From Maribacter sp. PR1 (GTDB lineage: Bacteria > Bacteroidota > Bacteroidia > Flavobacteriales > Flavobacteriaceae), in assembly GCF_028464145.1 (NCBI RefSeq), contig NZ_JAQPCG010000011.1, forward strand, positions 1 to 64,000: DNA of 64,000 nucleotides, written 5' to 3'. Below, piece by piece: positions 56,269-64,000 of the stretch (the stretch's first letter is position 1; each line of letters begins with the position of its first letter). Position numbers and translations under genes: made by a program. The notes beneath the pieces are model-generated. The model was not told the origin of the DNA. It searched no databases and was given only the letters and a program-made list of their open reading frames with translations.

Positions 56269-56292
56269 CAATTCAAAATTCAATATTAGGAA

Positions 56293-57327
56293 ATGAAGGG
56301 AGTTTTATTGGTTAATTTGGGATCACCTGATAGTCCGACCGCAAAGGACGTTAAACCATATTTGGATGAGTTTCTTATGGACGAACGTGTGATAGACGTG
56401 CCAAAATGGTTGAGAAATATCCTCGTGAGAGGTATCATATTACAAACCAGGCCAAAGAAATCAGCCGAGGCCTATTCTAAAATATGGTGGGAAGAAGGTT
56501 CTCCCTTAATAGTCCTTTCGGAACGATTTTCGGAGAAGCTTCGTAAGCATACTCAGGTCCCTGTGGCCTTAGGAATGCGATATGGGAGCATGACCATAAA
56601 AAGTGCGTTACAAGAATTGAAAGATAAAGGTGTTGATGATGTATTATTGGTGCCCTTGTATCCCCATTATGCAATGTCCTCTTTTGAGACGGTCGTTGTC
56701 AAGACACTGGAGGTAAAGGACGAATTTTTTCCAGGCATGAAGATAACTACATTACCGGCCTTCTATAAGAATCTTGATTATATAAAGGTATTATCGGAAT
56801 CCATTAAGGAAGGGTTGAAGGATTTTGAGTACGACCATCTTCTTTTCTCCTACCATGGGATACCGGAACGTCATATTAGAAAATCCGATCCCACAAATTT
56901 TCATTGTAAAATAGATAGTTCCTGTTGTTCTACCAATTCAGTGGCCCATCATACGTGTTATAGGCATCAGTGTTATAAAATGACGGAACTGGTTCGAAAC
57001 TATATGAACCTTCCAGAGGAGAAAGTAAGTGTATCCTTTCAATCGCGTCTTCCCAATGATCCTTGGTTAAAACCCTATACCGATTTTGAGTTCGAACGTT
57101 TTCCTAAGGAAGGAAAGAAGAAATTGGCCGTTGTAACTCCCGCATTTGTGTCGGATTGTTTGGAAACTCTCGAAGAGATTGCTATGGAGGGGAAACATCA
57201 GTTTACGGAAGCGGGGGGAGAATCTTACAAACATATTCCCTGCTTAAATGATAATGATGCATGGGTATCATTAATGGCACAATGGGTCGATACCTGGGAA
57301 AAAGAGCATGTCCTACCACAGACTTAA
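56293..57327 (+). CDS. hemH: Ferrochelatase
   Basis: HemH inserts Fe2+ into the porphyrin at the end of heme synthesis. The 344-residue protein has GVLLVNLGSPDSPTAKDVKPYLDEFL, the catalytic His in LLFSYHGIPERHIRKSDP and the C-terminal VSFQSRLPNDPWLKPYTD and VTPAFVSDCLETLEEI. A cysteine-rich insert (CKIDSSCCSTNSVAHHTCYR) lies after the catalytic His. It is outside the main hem operon, 3.3 kb from hemA. Confidence 0.95.
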   Translation: MKGVLLVNLGSPDSPTAKDVKPYLDEFLMDERVIDVPKWLRNILVRGIILQTRPKKSAEAYSKIWWEEGSPLIVLSERFSEKLRKHTQVPVALGMRYGSMTIKSALQELKDKGVDDVLLVPLYPHYAMSSFETVVVKTLEVKDEFFPGMKITTLPAFYKNLDYIKVLSESIKEGLKDFEYDHLLFSYHGIPERHIRKSDPTNFHCKIDSSCCSTNSVAHHTCYRHQCYKMTELVRNYMNLPEEKVSVSFQSRLPNDPWLKPYTDFEFERFPKEGKKKLAVVTPAFVSDCLETLEEIAMEGKHQFTEAGGESYKHIPCLNDNDAWVSLMAQWVDTWEKEHVLPQT

Positions 57328-57500
57328 ATCAAGTTTAAAGTTCGGGCATAGAACGGTAGAAGCAGCTGGGTAATGGTTTTTAAGCATTGATTTGAATAAA
57401 TCAAAAGCTATATTTCGACTATAGCTAATGGATAATTTTGGTCAACAAATTGAAATTGACCGTTTTTTTCTACTATTTTCTTTTTTAATACGATAGGGCT

Positions 57501-58874
57501 ATGGCCAAATTTACATCGGAAGAACTGGGAAAGCAACCCATAGGTAAACTATTGATAGGCCAAGCGGTTCCTGCCAGTATTGGTATTCTTGTGATGTCCC
57601 TAAATGTTTTGGTCGACTCCATTTTTGTTGGAAATTGGATAGGTTCCATTGCCATAGCGGCGATTAATGTTGTACTTCCCGTTTCATTTTTTATAGGAGC
57701 GTTGGGTATGGCTATTGGTGTTGGCGGTTCCAGTATTATTTCTAGGGCATTGGGATCTAATAAAAAGGAAAAGGCCTTTATTACTTTCGGAAATCAGATT
57801 ACCCTAACACTATTTATTACCATTACCATGGTTATAGTGGGCCTAACCTTTATAGAATCGATTATACCCACATTTGGTGGAAAGGGGGCTATTTATGAAC
57901 CCGCAAAAATTTACTATACCGTTGTATTATATGGTGTCCCTTTTCTGGCACTTTGCATGATGGGTAATACGGTTATTAGGGCTGAGGGAAAACCCAAATT
58001 TGCTATGATTGCCATGATAATACCATCTGTTGGTAATCTCTTGATGGACTACCTATTTATTTATGTGTTCGATTGGGGAATGACCGGGGCCGCTTGGGCA
58101 ACCACAATAGGCTATATACTTTGTTTCTCATATGTAGGATATTTTTTCTTCTCGAGGCACTCAGAAATGAAGACTCAATGGAGGCACTTAGGGTTAGATT
58201 TTCCCATAGTAAAGGAAATGGGATCTCTAGGTTTTGTAACCTTGGCAAGACAGGCGGTAGTTAGTGTAATTTATCTGATAATGAACAACATTTTGTTCAC
58301 CTTGGGGGGAGAGGCTATGGTAGCGGTGTATGCCATAATAGGTCGTATGTTGATGTTTGCCCTTTTTCCTGTTTTTGGTATTACTCAAGCCTTTTTACCG
58401 ATCGCCGGATTTAATTACGGAGCCCACAAATACCAAAGGGTACGTAAAACTATTAATACAGCTATTACCTATGCGTCCCTATTGGCAACATTTGTCTTTA
58501 TAGGTCTTATGATTTTCCCTGAAGCGATTACCGCATTATTTCTTAGTGATAAACCAGAAATGTCCGCGCATGATTTGAAGACCAACGCATTTGTTCTAAA
58601 GAACGCCCCAAATGCTATGCGATGGGTGTTTGCTGCGACACCCATTATTGCCTTGCAATTGATTGGGGCTGCGTATTTTCAGGCCATTGGTAAGGCGGTC
58701 CCAGCTTTATTGCTGACCTTATCCAGGCAAGGGTTTTTCTTTATCCCCTTAATCTTAATATTACCCAAACTTTATGGGGAATTGGGCGTTTGGATTTCCT
58801 TTCCAATCGCCGACGTATTGGCGACCTTGGTTACTGGTGTCTATCTTCGCAAAGAAATTAAAAGGACTTTATAA
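57501..58874 (+). CDS. MATE-family efflux transporter
   Basis: The 457-residue protein has about 12 membrane helices in two six-helix halves, with family motifs LLIGQAVPASIGILVMSLNVLVDSIFVG and GVGGSSIISRALGSNKK near the start and FPVFGITQAFLPIAGFNYGA in the second half. It would export drugs or metabolites using Na+ or H+. The gene stands alone, 173 bp after hemH. The substrate is unknown. Confidence 0.92.
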   Translation: MAKFTSEELGKQPIGKLLIGQAVPASIGILVMSLNVLVDSIFVGNWIGSIAIAAINVVLPVSFFIGALGMAIGVGGSSIISRALGSNKKEKAFITFGNQITLTLFITITMVIVGLTFIESIIPTFGGKGAIYEPAKIYYTVVLYGVPFLALCMMGNTVIRAEGKPKFAMIAMIIPSVGNLLMDYLFIYVFDWGMTGAAWATTIGYILCFSYVGYFFFSRHSEMKTQWRHLGLDFPIVKEMGSLGFVTLARQAVVSVIYLIMNNILFTLGGEAMVAVYAIIGRMLMFALFPVFGITQAFLPIAGFNYGAHKYQRVRKTINTAITYASLLATFVFIGLMIFPEAITALFLSDKPEMSAHDLKTNAFVLKNAPNAMRWVFAATPIIALQLIGAAYFQAIGKAVPALLLTLSRQGFFFIPLILILPKLYGELGVWISFPIADVLATLVTGVYLRKEIKRTL

Positions 58875-58991
58875 TATTACACTTATGAACTTTTTAGGGA
58901 CACCACTTGGTGGATTATTTCGATAATAAAAAAGAAGAACTCGTGACTTTTCCTAAAATGATGTTTCTAAAGAAGTAAATAACCCCTAACC

Positions 58992-59120
58992 ATGTATTTA
59001 CTTCTAACAATTATTGCTTTAATCCTAATAGTTGTCTTGATTGCCGCTCTCGTGGATTTAAAAAAGACCAAGAAAATCTACAAAAAGTATCTTAGCAAGG
59101 AAGATGATACCAAGAGTTGA
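58992..59120 (+). CDS. 42-residue single-span membrane protein
   Basis: An ATG at 58992 opens MYLLLTIIALILIVVLIAAL, followed by a basic tail (LVDLKKTKKIYKKYLSKEDD) and a TGA at 59118-59120. One hydrophobic helix and a charged C-terminal tail make a credible small membrane protein. It fills the middle of the 369-bp gap between the MATE and lactonase genes. Its function is unknown and it could be a chance ORF. Confidence 0.5.
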   Translation: MYLLLTIIALILIVVLIAALVDLKKTKKIYKKYLSKEDDTKS

Positions 59121-59243
59121 AATTTGCTCATGTCATAGGGTGACTTAAAAAAATAGAAATAGCCTATAGGATTATTTTAAAGTTCTCTTTTCTAATAGCT
59201 ATATAATACTAAGTGATTATTTTTAGGTTTTTAATTAAGAAAC

Positions 59244-60350
59244 ATGAAAATAAAACAAGGTATTCTTTTGGGTCTATATCTATTAATATTTGGATCTTGC
59301 AAAACAAATATCGAAAACAAAATGTATGATTTATATGTGGGAACATACACCGATGGGGAGAGTAATGGTATTTATCAATTAAAATTTAATACAAATACTG
59401 GAGCTCTTACGGACAAAAAATTGGCAGCGACGATAGAAAATCCATCCTACTTAAAGTTCTCTCCTAACAATAAAGTGCTTTATTCTGTTTTGGAAACGGA
59501 TACTTTTGAAAATACTTCAGGCGGGGTCATGGCTTATAAACTTGTTGACGGTAAATTGATTGAAAAGGATGCCATAGCGACGGTTGGAGCGCACCCCTGT
59601 CATATAGCGGTATCTGAGGACGGGAGATATCTGGCTGCTTCAAGCTATACCGGTGGAAGCGCTACCATTTTTAGTTTAAACGCAATGGGCGGTTTAGAGG
59701 CGAACCCACAACGAATTGACCATAAAAGCCTGGACACCGTCAAGACTTCCCATGCTCATTCTGCCGAATTTATGGAGGATGGACTGTTTATTGCCGATTT
59801 GGGACTAGATGCTGTTAAGCGTTATAAAAAGGTAAATAGTGGGTTTGTTCCGAACGAACAAGCTTCTATTGATTTACCTGATAGAGCGGGGCCAAGGCAT
59901 TTTACTTTCGGCCAAAATGGAAAATTTCTATACACGATTAATGAACTGAACTCTACCGTTACAGTTTTTCAAAGAGCGGGTTCGAGTTATACTGAAATGG
60001 AAACATATGCTACACTGGCAGAAGATTTTACCGGAGATAGTTTTTGCGCGGACATTCACCTGTCGCCCGATGGAAAATTTCTATATGGCTCCAACCGGGG
60101 TGAACAGACCATTGTCATTTTTAAGGTAGACGAGAATACAGGAAGTTTGAGCTTTGTCGGCAGAGAATCTGTTCGGGGAGATTGGCCTCGTAATTTTACC
60201 ATTGATCCCACAGGAAAATTTCTACTTGTCGCTAATCAAAAGAGTAACAATATCGTTGTTTTTAAAAGAAACGAAGACCAAGGCACTTTGGAGTTTTTGG
60301 AGGAAATAGCCCTGCCAGCGCCCGTTTGTCTGGAGTTTTTAGAGCCATGA
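59244..60350 (+). CDS. Lactonase-family beta-propeller lipoprotein (YbhE/6-phosphogluconolactonase type)
   Basis: The 368-residue protein has a lipoprotein signal (LGLYLLIFGSCKTN) and the seven-bladed propeller of the PF10282 family: LYVGTYTDGESNGIYQLKF, HPCHIAVSEDGRYLAASSYTGGSATIF, GPRHFTFGQNGKFLYTINEL and WPRNFTIDPTGKFLLVANQKSNNIVVF. The lipoprotein form would work outside the cytoplasm, unlike the E. coli enzyme of the pentose phosphate pathway. The substrate is unknown. It converges on the tricorn-like gene with a 32-bp gap. Confidence 0.88.
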   Translation: MKIKQGILLGLYLLIFGSCKTNIENKMYDLYVGTYTDGESNGIYQLKFNTNTGALTDKKLAATIENPSYLKFSPNNKVLYSVLETDTFENTSGGVMAYKLVDGKLIEKDAIATVGAHPCHIAVSEDGRYLAASSYTGGSATIFSLNAMGGLEANPQRIDHKSLDTVKTSHAHSAEFMEDGLFIADLGLDAVKRYKKVNSGFVPNEQASIDLPDRAGPRHFTFGQNGKFLYTINELNSTVTVFQRAGSSYTEMETYATLAEDFTGDSFCADIHLSPDGKFLYGSNRGEQTIVIFKVDENTGSLSFVGRESVRGDWPRNFTIDPTGKFLLVANQKSNNIVVFKRNEDQGTLEFLEEIALPAPVCLEFLEP

Positions 60351-60382
60351 TAAATGGTTCTTTGATTCTAAAGAAAAGCGTA

Positions 60383-63300
60383 CTAGAGTTGCTGAAGTAT
60401 TTCCTGAATGGCCCTGTCCAATTGAGGTTTGCTACCTTCCAACCGATCGCTAAAGGTTTCAGGTACCTTTATGTCTGGTTTTACCCCCGTTTTTTCCAAG
60501 TTTTTACCATCCAGTGTGAAACATCCCCATGCTGGTAAACGATAAAAGGAACCGTCTACCAATCCTTTTCCTGAAGTAAAAATAATCCAGCGATACGTTT
60601 CGGTCCCTAAGGTTTTCCCCAAACCGAGAGCTTTAAATCCAGCGGCAGTCATTTCCGCGTCACTCAATGATTGTTCGTTCATCAATAATATGATTGGTTT
60701 TACCGCAGGCGCAAAATTTGGTTGGGGAGCTAATGCGCCGTCCCTATATTTCCATTTCAAATAGGGTTTTTGCGACAAAAATTGTAAAACTTCATCATGC
60801 ACGTTTCCTCCGGTATTATAGCGCAAATCTAGAATTAACGCTTCCCTTTGATTGGTCTCTGAAACCATTTCTCTTTTAAAGTTTTCTAGTTCCCCACCTC
60901 CCATGTTTTTCATATGTACATAAGCTATTTTCTTATCCGCTTTTTCATCTACGTACTTTTGATTTTCATCTACCCATAGGTCATAAAGTAAATTTCTTTG
61001 AGTATTAGTGCTTGCTGGGTGCAGATTTACTGTGATTGTTTTACCAGATCTACTAAATTTTAATTCCATTTCTTCATCCAAAGAAGGCTGGTTAAAGTAA
61101 GATTCCCTATTTCTTTTTGAATCTATAGGTATTCCATTCACTGCCACCAGTAGGTCCCCTTTTTTAATATTTTTACCCGATATATCTGCCGGACCATCTT
61201 GTATAATATAGTCCACCATAAAAGGTTGGTCATTGGAGAATTGGATACCGGTAGCCAAAGTTTTTGTATCATAGAATTCATCTTCTTCATCGCCAGAGGA
61301 CCGGAATCCAAAATGAGAAGTGTTGAGTTCTCCCAGCATATCATTAAATAATAAGCGCAACTGACCCCGATTTGTGATATAAGGGAGATATTGCTCGTAC
61401 TTTTTTCTCAAGACGGTCCAATCCGCTCCATGGAATTCACCGTCGTAGAAATTTTCTTCAAATCCGGCCCAAGCCTCATGAAACATTTGACTGAATTCTT
61501 CGGATAGGTTTTTTCTAAAAGTATGGTCCATATCAATCTTATCAGCTTTGTTTTTTTCCACATCAAAAGTGTGGAGGTTTCCTTTACCTAAAAGATAGTA
61601 ATCGTCTTTAGCACGTGCTATCTGATATCCGCTGATTTTCTCGTCCAGTACTTTTTCAATTTTATTTTTTTTAAAGGGTTCAATAACGGTTTTCCAAAGT
61701 TTTGTTTCTCCTTCGTCATGGTTGCTCAAATAAAGTATATGTTGCGCATCATCTTTTTTAATTACGGTTGGGTTTCTCTGCCTTCCAAAAGAGGGGCTTA
61801 TAGCTGTAATCCTATCCATAATACCCTCCTCATTAATTTTAATCGTAATTAGCTCTTTCTCTTTTTCACCTTTTTTATTCTCATCCTCTTTCTTGTCCTC
61901 TTCCTCTTTTTTTTCTTCCTCCTTGAACAACTCAACCAGTTTCTCAGAGGAATAAGGGTCTTCATATTTATCCAAGGGCATTTGATAAATTTGCGCTTCG
62001 TCCAATCCGTAGGGGTAAGATGGTTTTACTAAATTGGATACCATATACAAGTACTTACCATCTGGAGACCACACCGGGGAGCTTTCGGAAACACCGGTAT
62101 TGGTAAGATTTGTGATTTTTTTATCAGAAAGACGAATTACAAAAACATCGGACTCGAAATTCCGGATGGCATTGTAAACAATATGGCTTCCATTGGGAGA
62201 GAAATAAGGTTGTGGTGCATACAATGCCCAAAATTCATCCTTTAGTAATAGTTCACTTTTAAAGCTTGAAAGGTCCAACAACCTCAATTCGTCCCTGCCA
62301 CTGATGTAAAGCGCTTTTTTAAAGTCCGGATCTATTAATAAATTCACGTTATTTCTTAAATCATCGGTGTGCTGTTTTTCTAAAGTACTTCCGTCCGCTG
62401 CAATCGTGAATAGATTGGTATATCCCCTATGGGTACGGTTGTAAAAGAGGGTTTTATTGTCCTTCAACCACAACACTTCCAATACGCGCTCCCCTTTTTT
62501 AATGGGAATGTGTTTTATAAATTTCCCTTTGATATCCGAGACAAATAATACTCCTCTGGATACAAATGCCAATTTTTTATTGTCAGGGGAAACAGAAAAG
62601 TTGCTGATATTACCTTGAACCTTAAAATCCTGTTTTTTCTTTAAGGTATTATTCCGCGTAATTTTTATAGGTACTTTGGTTGCGGTCCCATTCTTTACGT
62701 TATAGGTAAAGATTTGATAGTCTTTACTGAAAACGATTAGTTCCCCGTTGGCACTCACATTTGGACGACCTATGGAGGATTCAAAATCGGTCAATTGACT
62801 TTTTTGGTTCCCCCTTATTTGATACAAATTGTATTCGTCATTGGCTTCGTCGGATACAAAAAATAGATTTCCGCTTTTATCCAAGGTGGCCCAAAGGTCT
62901 TTTCCGTTGTAAGATGTATATTCTTTATATTCCTTTGTTTCGGGGTTATAAGACTTAATATCCGGATTGTATGCTCCTTTATACCGTTTACGGTGTGTAA
63001 AATTTTTAGCCTCCCAACTTTCATTAAAGAAAATTTCTCCCGTTATCGGGTGGGTAGCAATGTTGGCAACCGTATTAAAATAATTTTGAAACAATCGTTT
63101 AGGAGTATCTCCACTAATGGAAACTTCATATCCCGAATATCTATTGTACCTCGATGACGTAAAATAGATATGTTCAGAATTCCATGACCAGCTATCCATA
63201 TCGTCATTGGCATCGTTAAAGGTGAGTTGCTTTACTTCTCCTCCATCTAAGGGCATAATGAAAACATCTTTATTGCCAAATTGGGTGCCGCTAAAAGCGA

Positions 63301-63532
63301 GCCATTTACCATCAGGAGAAATACTCGGTAAGGTTTCATTCCCCTCCATGGCGGTAAGTCGCACGGCTGTTCCACCTTTTGAAGAAACACTCCAAAGGTC
63401 CGAATCATAGCTAAAAATAATTGTGCTGGCGTCTGGCGATAGGGTAGGGTCTAAAAGAAAATAGGATTCCTGGGCCGTACTTATGGTAAAAGAATAAAAG
63501 GTTAAAAAAAATAGGAATAAGAGTTTGTTCAT
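60383..63532 (-). CDS. Tricorn-like S41 protease with WD40/TolB propeller
   Basis: The start chosen is the ATG at 63530-63532, giving a signal peptide (MNKLLFLFFLTFYSFTISTAQ) and 1049 residues; an open frame extends 48 bases further. Two N-terminal propellers contain PD40-type repeats (IIFSYDSDLWSVSSKGGTAVRLT, SESSPVWSPDGKYLYMVSN). A C1 helical domain (EFSQMFHEAWAGFEENFYDG), a PDZ domain (about 760-840) and an S41 peptidase domain follow. The nucleophile is in LMNEQSLSDAEMTAAGF. It would degrade peptides outside the cytoplasm. An acidic/lysine-rich insert lies near residues 540-570. Confidence 0.92.
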   Translation of the reverse strand: MNKLLFLFFLTFYSFTISTAQESYFLLDPTLSPDASTIIFSYDSDLWSVSSKGGTAVRLTAMEGNETLPSISPDGKWLAFSGTQFGNKDVFIMPLDGGEVKQLTFNDANDDMDSWSWNSEHIYFTSSRYNRYSGYEVSISGDTPKRLFQNYFNTVANIATHPITGEIFFNESWEAKNFTHRKRYKGAYNPDIKSYNPETKEYKEYTSYNGKDLWATLDKSGNLFFVSDEANDEYNLYQIRGNQKSQLTDFESSIGRPNVSANGELIVFSKDYQIFTYNVKNGTATKVPIKITRNNTLKKKQDFKVQGNISNFSVSPDNKKLAFVSRGVLFVSDIKGKFIKHIPIKKGERVLEVLWLKDNKTLFYNRTHRGYTNLFTIAADGSTLEKQHTDDLRNNVNLLIDPDFKKALYISGRDELRLLDLSSFKSELLLKDEFWALYAPQPYFSPNGSHIVYNAIRNFESDVFVIRLSDKKITNLTNTGVSESSPVWSPDGKYLYMVSNLVKPSYPYGLDEAQIYQMPLDKYEDPYSSEKLVELFKEEEKKEEEDKKEDENKKGEKEKELITIKINEEGIMDRITAISPSFGRQRNPTVIKKDDAQHILYLSNHDEGETKLWKTVIEPFKKNKIEKVLDEKISGYQIARAKDDYYLLGKGNLHTFDVEKNKADKIDMDHTFRKNLSEEFSQMFHEAWAGFEENFYDGEFHGADWTVLRKKYEQYLPYITNRGQLRLLFNDMLGELNTSHFGFRSSGDEEDEFYDTKTLATGIQFSNDQPFMVDYIIQDGPADISGKNIKKGDLLVAVNGIPIDSKRNRESYFNQPSLDEEMELKFSRSGKTITVNLHPASTNTQRNLLYDLWVDENQKYVDEKADKKIAYVHMKNMGGGELENFKREMVSETNQREALILDLRYNTGGNVHDEVLQFLSQKPYLKWKYRDGALAPQPNFAPAVKPIILLMNEQSLSDAEMTAAGFKALGLGKTLGTETYRWIIFTSGKGLVDGSFYRLPAWGCFTLDGKNLEKTGVKPDIKVPETFSDRLEGSKPQLDRAIQEILQQL

Positions 63533-63681
63533 GGCGAATCGATGAATTGAAATTTTATTTACAAAGATGAATGGCTGCAATTATTGACAATTTAACAATT
63601 AACACACGAAAAACTACACTTAGGGGAGTTCTTTAAAACCTTTTTCCTTAATTTAGGGACGACTAATTCAAAGAATTCAAA

Positions 63682-64000
63682 ATGAAACCAAACTACACCT
63701 TATTGGGCCTATGGGCCCTTTTTCTATTATTTTCAAATACTTCGGAAGCACAACGGAGAAACAAATCCAAAAGTGTCAACGTCACCTATCCAGAGGAATT
63801 ATATTCTAGCCTGGACTATCGAGAAATAGGTCCTTTCAGGGGCGGCCGTTCAGCAGCAGTAACCGGTGTTCCGGGGGAACCTAATCTGTATTATTTCGGA
63901 GCCACTGGAGGTGGGGTTTGGAAAACACTGGACGGAGGACGCACCTGGGAAAATATTTCTGACGGTTACTTTGGTGGAAGTATTGGTGCGGTTGAGGTTG
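63682..64000 (+). CDS. Start of a secreted VPS10/BNR-repeat protein (cut by the window edge)
   Basis: The ATG at 63682 starts a signal peptide (YTLLGLWALFLLFSNTSEAQ). The mature part reads YSSLDYREIGPFRGGRSAAVTGVPGEPNLYYFGATGGGVWKTLDGGRTWENISDG. The GGVWKTxDGGRTWENI repeat is the Asp-box of sortilin/VPS10-type and BNR propeller proteins, common in Bacteroidota. The gene continues beyond base 64000. It is divergent from the tricorn-like protease gene. Confidence 0.9.
   Translation, partial: MKPNYTLLGLWALFLLFSNTSEAQRRNKSKSVNVTYPEELYSSLDYREIGPFRGGRSAAVTGVPGEPNLYYFGATGGGVWKTLDGGRTWENISDGYFGGSIGAVEV

Overview
The window comes from a marine-type Flavobacteriaceae chromosome (phylum Bacteroidota). 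The signs are a type IX secretion sorting domain on a subtilase, many lipoproteins and OmpA-like/PorT-type beta-barrels, DUF2480 and DUF3078 proteins beside a SUF operon, flavobacterial promoters with a TAnnTTTG -7 box, and a heme operon with fused hemC-hemD. No rRNA, tRNA or CRISPR was recognised. Genus is not determined.

Layout. 1-5.1 kb is an AT-rich accessory stretch with a LytTR/LytS-type two-component pair, a serine hydrolase, three small orphan genes and repeated stem-loop elements that follow genes. 5.2-10.8 kb holds a branched-chain amino acid carrier, thiamine-phosphate kinase and two surface/periplasmic beta-propeller lipoproteins. 10.9-21.7 kb is a SUF iron-sulfur assembly cluster (A-type carrier, sufB, an inserted metallo-beta-lactamase lipoprotein, sufC, sufD, three outer-membrane barrels, sufS, sufE, SufT-like, DUF2480, DUF3078). 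21.9-29.0 kb holds hflX, an EEP hydrolase, a T9SS subtilase and katG.

29.3-36.6 kb is the most unusual part. Two copies of a lipoprotein scaffold share a nearly identical 917-bp core, then switch abruptly to unrelated C-terminal modules. Each module is followed, with tight spacing or overlap, by a small secreted or lipoprotein gene. Three further C-terminal modules lack any scaffold but keep their partner gene. Two of these start exactly at the edge of a repeat that also carries the locus right border, including the 3' end of the neighbouring exonuclease gene. This is the architecture of a polymorphic toxin-immunity locus with displaced orphan tip cassettes, on a lipoprotein scaffold without Rhs, YD or CdiA repeats. 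Most large ORFs carry a nonsense or frameshift change, so it may be decaying or act as an archive of tips and immunity genes. Toxicity is inference.

36.8-45.7 kb holds housekeeping and repair genes (PolB-like 3'-5' exonuclease, Ogt, CBS-domain membrane protein, WYL regulator divergent from DinB) and two more serine hydrolases. 45.8-53.0 kb is a heme operon on the minus strand (hemA, hemCD, hemE, GNAT, hemF, phzF-like, hemB), with a divergent AraC regulator; hemH lies 3.3 kb away, divergent from an MscS channel. 57.5-64 kb holds a MATE exporter, a lactonase-family propeller, a tricorn-like S41 protease and the start of a VPS10/BNR-type protein cut by the window edge.
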